This document shows, one piece after another, positions 1 through 4,745 of a stretch of 6,429 nucleotides of DNA; the first letter of the stretch is position 1, and each line of letters begins with the position of its first letter. Source of the DNA: Capsulimonas sp. (GTDB taxonomy: Bacteria > Armatimonadota > Armatimonadia > Armatimonadales > Capsulimonadaceae); NCBI GenBank assembly GCA_025963815.1, contig JAOQAA010000057.1:1-6429 (forward strand). The letters run 5' to 3'. The notes under the pieces were generated by a model, which saw only the letters and a list, made by a program, of their open reading frames with translations, was not told the origin of the DNA and did no database searches. Position numbers and translations under genes: made by a program.

Positions 1-29
1 GTAGGTAGAACGGCGCGCTGCGATTCCAT
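1..29 (-). CDS. Possible 5' end of a divergent gene, cut by the window edge
   Basis: Only nine full codons are visible, reading MESQRAVLP on the minus strand from the ATG at 29-27. The case for a real start is the ribosome binding site: minus-strand GGGAGG (complement of 37-42) lies seven bases upstream of the ATG, the best Shine-Dalgarno in this window. No stop occurs before the edge, which means little over nine codons. The function cannot be told. The first ten bases of this start (ATGGAATCGC) exactly repeat, in inverted orientation, the start of the broken regulator copy at 60-69, so it could instead be the remnant of an inverted copy. The sequence left of the window would decide. Confidence 0.35.
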
Positions 30-36
30 CCGCAAT

Positions 37-42
37 CCTCCC
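37..42 (-). promoter_or_regulatory. Strong Shine-Dalgarno for the divergent minus-strand start
   Basis: The minus strand reads GGGAGG, then seven bases (ATTGCGG), then ATG at 29-27. Sequence and spacing are close to ideal for 16S rRNA pairing. It supports the minus-strand gene start at the left edge. The two regulator starts at 60 and 1688 have no comparable site. Confidence 0.4.
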
Positions 43-271
43 ATTAGGTAGAATGCAATATGGAATCGCCGCACGCACAATGAAATTCGAACTGCTTGGC
101 GCGATGCGCGGCCGCAGCGGCGACCTCGTTCTGGAGCGCTTTCAAACACAACAGACCGCCGTGCTGCCGGTTTATCTCGCCTATTTCCCCAATCAATGTC
201 ATACGCGCGAGGCGCTGATCGATCTGCTCTGGCCGGATGCCGATCTCGACGCTGGGCGCAATCGCCTCTCA
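41..271 (+). repeat. Direct repeat copy 1: promoter plus regulator 5' end
   Basis: This segment aligns with 1669-1900, with one single-base gap near 80 and a sharp end after 271. The coding part from 83 to 271 differs at about 25 of 189 positions by hand count, roughly 87% identity. Homology reaches upstream only to the CCAT at 41-44, just ahead of the shared GGTAGAATGC. No transposase or inverted termini flank it, so it reads as a paralogous gene fragment and not a mobile element. Confidence 0.9.
49..54 (+). promoter_or_regulatory. -10-like TAGAAT box of the broken regulator copy
   Basis: TAGAAT ends five bases before the ATG at 60. The same box at the same distance precedes the intact regulator at 1677-1682, while sequence further upstream is not conserved between the copies. 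This spacing is what is known for leaderless transcripts, where a TANNNT box sits just upstream of the start codon. I found no convincing -35 hexamer. Promoter function is inferred. Confidence 0.4.
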
Positions 272-289
272 CTGTTGCTTTTTCATTAA
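53..289 (+). pseudogene. Truncated, frameshifted copy of a SARP-type regulator (winged-helix part only)
   Basis: From 83 to 271 the frame encodes the winged-helix DNA-binding part of a SARP/AfsR-like regulator. It matches the intact regulator downstream at 56 of 63 residues and includes the shared LIDLLWPDADLDAGRNRLS stretch. The start used by the intact gene corresponds to the ATG at 60, but in this copy it reads MESPHAQ and hits TGA at 81-83, because one base is missing just before the KFELL segment. The open frame from 53 only bypasses this shift and has no matching start in the intact gene. Homology stops abruptly after 271, five foreign codons follow, and TAA ends the frame at 289. The BTAD, ATPase and TPR parts are absent. 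Changes such as L to P within the helix and R to C before HTREAL look like decay. It is very unlikely to make a working regulator. Confidence 0.85.
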
Positions 290-308
290 CCCCAAGCAGA
301 AATTCCGA

Positions 309-326
309 TTTAAGGCTCCTTTAAGG
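309..326 (+). promoter_or_regulatory. Heptamer direct repeat, candidate operator
   Basis: TTTAAGG occurs at 309-315 and again at 320-326, separated by CTCC, giving an 11-bp period. SARP and OmpR/PhoB-type winged helices are known to bind heptamers repeated every 11 bp, placing two monomers on one face of the helix. A -10-like CATACT lies nine bases further on at 336-341, close to the geometry of SARP-activated promoters. The nearby winged-helix regulator is an obvious candidate binder, but that link is inference, and two 7-bp repeats could arise by chance. Confidence 0.3.
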
Positions 327-371
327 TTAGGGGCGCATACTGATCTCAATCGTATGCCGCAGAAGCCTGTG

Positions 372-377
372 TATAAC
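372..377 (+). promoter_or_regulatory. -10-like TATAAC box upstream of the thioredoxin-fold gene
   Basis: TATAAC matches the bacterial -10 consensus at five of six positions and lies 20 bases before the ATG at 398. A transcript starting about seven bases after it would carry a short leader including the weak purine-rich AAAGAAG (381-387). No good -35 hexamer sits 17 bases upstream. It is an alternative to the CATACT at 336-341. Confidence 0.28.
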
Positions 378-397
378 ATGAAAGAAGCAGCAATATC

Positions 398-1612
398 ATG
401 ATAAAGACCACTGGGAAGGCTCAGACAATCGGCGTCCTGATGGCTCTCGGCGCTATGTGCTCGCCGCCGTATGCGTCCGCCGCGCCGTCGGCCACATTAG
501 CCGACGCCAAAACCATTCAGGTTCAGGAGACCCTTCTGACGCCCGGCCAGAAGCCTTCACGTCAGCAGATGACGATAAGAATTATCCGGCCGAATAAGAT
601 CCATATCGAAATGGCTTTCGCCCATTCCGGCGGCGACACGTTCAAGCGTACGTCCTACTTCGTGACAGACGGCAAGGCGGCGCATGAGTATAATGGCCAA
701 ACAAATAACTTTATGGTCAATGAGATTCCCAAGGCAGGTCAGGGATTCCAATCGTCCATATATAACACGGCAGATGTGGATGCGATCCTAACCTCCAACC
801 AAGAGCCCAATATGTCGGGCGTCAAACGCACATCCAGCGTCGAGACCATGAACGGACGAAAGCTGAACGCATTCACCTATATCTTTCCCTCCCAAAAAGA
901 CAGCGAAGACAAAGTGATCCTCTACCAAAAGATGTGGTTCGATCGTAAGACCGGATTGCCGTTTCGCTTGGGCTACTACATCAAAGAAGGCGGCAAGACA
1001 AGCATCACGGAACAGCGAGACTTTACCGCCTGGAAACTGAACAAGCCGATCCCCGTGACGCAGTTCGCATGGGCGCCGCCCGCTGGGGCCACGAAGATTA
1101 CGATGAAGAGTCGCGAACAGGAGAAGCTTCTTGCCGCTGGAACGCCGGCTCCCGATTTCACTGCAACCATGCCGGATGGAACGCCTGTCAAGCTCTCCGA
1201 CCTCAAAGGCAAGATCGTCGTCTTGGACTTCTGGGCGACTTGGTGCGCTCCTTGCCAGATGTCCATGCCGCATCTGGAAAAGGTCTATCAAGCGGTGAAA
1301 GACAAGGATGTCGCAGTCCTGGGCGTCTGCGTGTGGGACGATAAAAAGGCGTATGATAAGTGGGTAGTCGATAAGAAGAGCACCTACTCCTTCCCCACCG
1401 CCTTCGATCCCGCCGCCCGGGCCAGCGAGAAGAGCATCGCGAGCAAGCTCTACAATGTGAGCGGCATCCCCACCCAATACATCATCGACAGGAACGGAAA
1501 AGTCGCCGCGACGACGGTCGGTTACGATGAGAACGATCACGTGCTCGAAAAGGCGCTCGTCAAACTCGGCGTGGACATCCCCGCAGAGCCGAAGAGCGCA
1601 TCCGTGAAGTAA
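398..1612 (+). CDS. Secreted LolA/DUF2092-like domain fused to a TlpA-type thioredoxin
   Basis: This 404-residue exported protein probably works outside the cytoplasmic membrane as a thiol-disulfide oxidoreductase. Residues 1-28 form a Sec signal peptide: lysines at 3 and 7, a hydrophobic core [10 protein letters not shown], and a likely cleavage site after ASA at 26-28. The residues before C21 (G-A-M) do not fit a lipobox, so it is probably soluble. Residues about 30-235 resemble the beta-rich outer-membrane lipoprotein-sorting/DUF2092 type, with segments such as [16 protein letters not shown]. Residues about 247-395 are an AhpC/TSA-redoxin domain: the opening GTPAPDF, the redox motif WCAPC with C283 and C286, and the cis-proline P358 in GIPT. 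The start at 398 has only a weak site (AAAGAAG, ten bases upstream), but the signal peptide fixes it well. The substrate is unknown; reduction of exported or cytochrome c cysteines is typical of TlpA/ResA relatives. It lies alone between the two regulator copies, with a hairpin directly after its stop. Fusions of this kind are, as I recall, common in Armatimonadota and Planctomycetes. Confidence 0.88.
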   Translation: MIKTTGKAQTIGVLMALGAMCSPPYASAAPSATLADAKTIQVQETLLTPGQKPSRQQMTIRIIRPNKIHIEMAFAHSGGDTFKRTSYFVTDGKAAHEYNGQTNNFMVNEIPKAGQGFQSSIYNTADVDAILTSNQEPNMSGVKRTSSVETMNGRKLNAFTYIFPSQKDSEDKVILYQKMWFDRKTGLPFRLGYYIKEGGKTSITEQRDFTAWKLNKPIPVTQFAWAPPAGATKITMKSREQEKLLAAGTPAPDFTATMPDGTPVKLSDLKGKIVVLDFWATWCAPCQMSMPHLEKVYQAVKDKDVAVLGVCVWDDKKAYDKWVVDKKSTYSFPTAFDPAARASEKSIASKLYNVSGIPTQYIIDRNGKVAATTVGYDENDHVLEKALVKLGVDIPAEPKSASVK

Positions 1613-1618
1613 CCCCCA

Positions 1619-1647
1619 CTCCCCTCTCCCATTCCGGGAGAGGGGAG
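1619..1647 (+). terminator. Strong GC-rich hairpin after the thioredoxin-fold gene
   Basis: A perfect 12-bp stem (CTCCCCTCTCCC paired with GGGAGAGGGGAG) encloses the five-base loop ATTCC and begins seven bases after the stop codon. The tail that follows is only moderately T-rich (ACATTTTCTTT, about 1654-1663), with seven bases between stem and tail. It is a plausible but imperfect intrinsic terminator and would separate the thioredoxin gene from the regulator. Hairpins of this CCCTCTCCC/GGGAGAGGG type also occur as dispersed intergenic repeats in many bacteria, so it may be one of those. Confidence 0.6.
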
Positions 1648-1668
1648 GCAGAACATTTTCTTTGCGAG

Positions 1669-1900
1669 CCATATGGTAGAATGCCGTATGGAATCGCCTC
1701 GCGCTCACTGGAAATTCGAACTGCTCGGCGCGATGCGCAGCCGGAGCGGCGACCTGGTTTTAGAGCGCTTTCAAACACAAAAGACTGCCTCTCTACTGGC
1801 CTATCTGGCCTATTTCCCCACTCAGCGTCATACGCGCGAGGCGCTGATCGATCTGCTCTGGCCAGATGCGGATCTCGACGCCGGACGCAATCGCCTTTCG
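1669..1900 (+). repeat. Direct repeat copy 2: promoter plus regulator 5' end
   Basis: This is the intact partner of the segment at 41-271. It carries the same GGTAGAATGC box, the same ATG GAA TCG start, and the winged-helix coding region to the serine codon at 1898-1900. Beyond that the intact gene continues while the other copy diverges at once. The two repeats lie in the same orientation about 1.6 kb apart and flank the thioredoxin-fold gene. Confidence 0.9.
1677..1682 (+). promoter_or_regulatory. -10-like TAGAAT box of the intact regulator, probably leaderless
   Basis: TAGAAT ends five bases before the ATG at 1688, and no Shine-Dalgarno precedes that ATG or the alternative at 1673. A -10 box this close would start the transcript at or near the A of the ATG. 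Identical box and spacing are kept in the broken copy at 49-54. If correct, translation starts at 1688, and the ATG at 1673 lies upstream of the transcript. Confidence 0.45.
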
Positions 1901-4702
1901 CAGGCGGTCGGCTGGCTGCGGACCCAGTTGGAGCCTTCGGGAACATTGCGCGGCGGTGTGATCCTCTCGGACCGGCAATCCGTCGGTCTCGATCCCCTTT
2001 CTTTCACCACGGACGTGGCGGAGTTCGAGAAGGCCGTCCGGAATGGGCAGTCCGGCGACGCCGTCACAAGCGTGGACGATGCTCGGCTTGAAGCGCTCCA
2101 GAACGCCGCCGCGCTCTATCACGGCGACCTGCTTCCCGGATACTACGATGACTGGGTTCTCACGGAGCGCGAGCGCCTGCTGGGCCTGTACCTTCCCGTT
2201 CTGCGCCGCCTGATCGATCATCATGAGAAGCGCCATGAATGGGAAAGCGCTTTGGACTATGCGCGGCGTGCGCTGGCCGCCGATCCCATCGCGGAAGAGC
2301 TCCACTGCAATTTGATACGCCTGCTCGGCGCCTCCGGGCAGCCGGCCGCCGCATTGCGCCAGTTCAGGGAGATGGAGCGTCTGCTCGCAAAGGAACTGGG
2401 AGACGAGCCTTCCCCAGCCGCGCGTGAGATGATGGCGCGTATTCGCCAGAACAGCTCCCCCAACAGCGCTTCTTCCGCTCCCATGCGCGCCGGCTCTGCG
2501 CTCCCCATGCAAATGACGCGTTTTTTTGGACGCGAACTGGAAATCGCGCAGGTGCAGGGCCTCATCGAAACGGGAGGCGCGCGGCTGGTGACGCTCGCCG
2601 GAATGGGCGGCGCGGGCAAGACGCGGCTGGCGATCGAGACAGCCGCCCGCCTCCGTCCCCACTTCCAAGACGCGGTCTTCTTCACGCCGCTCGCGGATCT
2701 CAGCGACGCCCGGCTGATCCCCGGCGTTCTCACCGATCTCCTCATGCTGCCGCCCAGCGGCGACGCCGCGCCGCTGGAGCGGGTCGCGGCGGCGCTCGCG
2801 GCGCAGCCTTCCCTGCTGGTGTTGGACAATCTCGAGCACTTGATCGACGAGGCGACGCCCATCGTACGCTCCCTGCTGGAGCGGGCGCCGTCACTGACCA
2901 TTTTGATTACCTCGCGCCAGCGCCTCAATCTGAACGGCGAACGCGAGATCGACATCCCGCCGCTGGACGCCCCAACGGAAGAGCTGTCCTTCGCGCCTCA
3001 GGGCGCGGCGCTAGAACAGTTAATGCGCATCGACAGCGTTCGATTATTCGTCGACCGGGCGCAGGCGGTCCGCCCCTCGTTCGCCCTGACCCCGCAGAAC
3101 GCCGCCGATGTCGCGCGGCTTTGCGCCCGGCTGGACGGGCTGCCGCTGGCGATCGAGCTGTGCGCGGCGTGGGCGCAGACGCTCACCCCCACGCAGATGG
3201 TCGCGCATTTGAACCGCCGCTTCGATCTGCTCGTCAGCCGCCGCACGGACATCGCCGCCCGACATCGCACCCTGCGCGCGACCCTAGAGTACAGTTTCCT
3301 GCTCCTTTCCCCCGATCTCCAGGCGTTCTTCGTGCGTCTCTCCGTGTTCCGAGGGGGATGGACTTTGGAATCCGCGACGGCGATCTGCCGGGAAAGCTCC
3401 GATCTGTCGCCACTCTCAACCCTCGAAGCGATCACGGAACTGCACGAGCGATCGCTCGTGACTGCGGAAGAAGCTGCCGGCGAGATGCGCTACCGGATGC
3501 TGGAGACACTGCGTGAATTTGCCGTGGAGCAATGGACACTAGCTGTGGAAGAGCCGCTTCAAAAGCGACACGCCGAGTTCTTTCTGGCGCTCGCCGAGCA
3601 GGCGAGCCCGTCAATGGCGTCGCTGGATCAGACAGCATGGTTCGCGCGGCTGGACGCGGAGCACGACAATCTGCGCGCCGCGCTGGACTGGCTGATCGCA
3701 CGCCGTGAGGGAAAGAAAGGCCTGCGCATGGCGGTGGCGCTTTCCAAATTTTGGGAGATGCGCGGCTATCTCCGGGAAGCGCAGCAGCGCCTGGAGCTCC
3801 TGCTCAGTCTCAACACCGATCCGTCGGAAGACAGTCCGCGCCTGCGGGCGCGGGCGCTGCATGCGTATGCAAACGCGCTTCACGGCCTGACCGATCTCAC
3901 ACAGGCCGAGTCTTATGCGAACGAGGCGCTGACTGCTTGGAGGGCGCTGGGAGACGCATCCGGCATGGCGGCCTCCCTCGAGATGCTCGGGGAGATCGCT
4001 ATGATGCACGAGGACTACGAACCGGCCGTGCGGCTATTGGAGGAAGCGCGCTCCCTGGCGCTTGGCGCCGGCGACGAGGCGATGACCGCCAGCGCCGTTC
4101 ACAGTCTCGGCAGGATCGCGCTCGCGCGAGAGCGCTGGTCCGAAGCCTGGGACGCTCTCTCCGAAAGCCTGCGTTTGCACCGAATGCTGGGCAACCAGAA
4201 TAAAGCCGCCGCCGCTCTCAATAACCTCGGCTTGGTGGCGCGCTATCGCGGCGATCTGGAAGCGGCCCGCGATCTGCTGCATCAAGCATTATCGGAACAC
4301 CAAAAGCTAGGCGACCGCCATCGGATGGCGATCTCGCAGCTCAACATCGGCACGGTCAATCTGATCGACCATCGCTACGCCGATTCGCGATCCGCATTGA
4401 CTCAAGCCATGAAATTGTCCCTGGAGATCGACGACCGGCGTGTGCAGGCCTGGTGTGTCAAGGAACTCGGGCATCTGACCTGCGCCGAAGGTCATTTCGA
4501 ACCGGGAGTTCGCCTGCTCTCCGCGTCGGAAAGTCTGAGAACAACCCTCGGAATTTCGTTTAGCCCCGCCGATCCCGAGCAGCTCGCCGGCGACACAGCC
4601 CTCGCCAAATCCGCGCTGGGCGAAGCGGCGTTTGCCGCCGCCTGGGCGGCGGGCACCGCCTTATCTTCCAAAGCAGCAATCGAAGGAATTATTAACAATT
4701 GA
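1688..4702 (+). CDS. SARP/AfsR-like transcriptional regulator: winged helix, BTAD, NB-ARC ATPase, TPRs
   Basis: This 1004-residue protein is a large cytoplasmic signal-integrating activator of the SARP/AfsR type. Residues 1-100 are the OmpR-like winged helix (WKFELLG, SLLAYLAYF, LIDLLWPDAD). Residues about 102-252 are the bacterial transcriptional activation domain, ending in LGDEPSPAAREMM. A STAND ATPase follows: a FFGRELEIAQVQ lead-in, Walker A GMGGAGKT (K311), Walker B LLVLDNLE (D380), the sensor-like ITSRQR (408-412), GLPL (484-487) and the conserved LETLREFA (605-612). From about 725 to 960 come tetratricopeptide-like repeats, for example ALNNLG near 843, probably for ligand or partner binding. 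There is no C-terminal LuxR helix-turn-helix, so DNA binding rests on the N-terminal domain. I chose the ATG at 1688 over the one at 1673 (five residues longer) because the MESP start and the TAGAAT box five bases ahead are kept in the broken copy. Target genes are unknown, and no biosynthetic cluster is visible. ATP-driven switching on a signal is known for the family; the signal here cannot be read. Confidence 0.93.
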   Translation: MESPRAHWKFELLGAMRSRSGDLVLERFQTQKTASLLAYLAYFPTQRHTREALIDLLWPDADLDAGRNRLSQAVGWLRTQLEPSGTLRGGVILSDRQSVGLDPLSFTTDVAEFEKAVRNGQSGDAVTSVDDARLEALQNAAALYHGDLLPGYYDDWVLTERERLLGLYLPVLRRLIDHHEKRHEWESALDYARRALAADPIAEELHCNLIRLLGASGQPAAALRQFREMERLLAKELGDEPSPAAREMMARIRQNSSPNSASSAPMRAGSALPMQMTRFFGRELEIAQVQGLIETGGARLVTLAGMGGAGKTRLAIETAARLRPHFQDAVFFTPLADLSDARLIPGVLTDLLMLPPSGDAAPLERVAAALAAQPSLLVLDNLEHLIDEATPIVRSLLERAPSLTILITSRQRLNLNGEREIDIPPLDAPTEELSFAPQGAALEQLMRIDSVRLFVDRAQAVRPSFALTPQNAADVARLCARLDGLPLAIELCAAWAQTLTPTQMVAHLNRRFDLLVSRRTDIAARHRTLRATLEYSFLLLSPDLQAFFVRLSVFRGGWTLESATAICRESSDLSPLSTLEAITELHERSLVTAEEAAGEMRYRMLETLREFAVEQWTLAVEEPLQKRHAEFFLALAEQASPSMASLDQTAWFARLDAEHDNLRAALDWLIARREGKKGLRMAVALSKFWEMRGYLREAQQRLELLLSLNTDPSEDSPRLRARALHAYANALHGLTDLTQAESYANEALTAWRALGDASGMAASLEMLGEIAMMHEDYEPAVRLLEEARSLALGAGDEAMTASAVHSLGRIALARERWSEAWDALSESLRLHRMLGNQNKAAAALNNLGLVARYRGDLEAARDLLHQALSEHQKLGDRHRMAISQLNIGTVNLIDHRYADSRSALTQAMKLSLEIDDRRVQAWCVKELGHLTCAEGHFEPGVRLLSASESLRTTLGISFSPADPEQLAGDTALAKSALGEAAFAAAWAAGTALSSKAAIEGIINN

Positions 4703-4745
4703 GAATAACCACAACAAATTAAGAGTTAGTAAGAAAACCCGTCAC
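4703..4745. other. Short AT-rich gap between convergent genes
   Basis: The two stop codons face each other across 43 bases of AT-rich sequence. I looked for a GC-rich hairpin with a T-run on either strand and found none, so no terminator is called for either gene. Confidence 0.6.

Noticed and set aside
2..53. TAGGTAGAA at 2-10 and again at 45-53
   Set aside because: A nine-base direct repeat 43 bases apart with no further extension. The first occurrence would fall inside the possible divergent coding frame, so I treat it as chance.
448..460. Lipobox ending at C21 of the thioredoxin-fold protein
   Set aside because: The residues before the cysteine are G-A-M; methionine at -1 does not fit, and an ASA signal peptidase I site follows at 26-28.
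788..1708. Long minus-strand open frame of 306 codons across the thioredoxin-fold gene
   Set aside because: It lies antisense to a gene with a signal peptide and intact redox motif, runs through the hairpin, and shows no recognisable domain; GC-rich third positions keep it open.
1681..2091. Plus-strand frame starting MPYGIASRSLE inside the regulator
   Set aside because: It is the wrong frame of the winged-helix region. It is informative only because the broken copy's open frame begins in this same frame.
1793..2839. Minus-strand open frame of 348 codons under the regulator
   Set aside because: It is antisense to well-conserved BTAD and Walker motifs, and its arginine- and glycine-rich translation is typical of a shadow frame.
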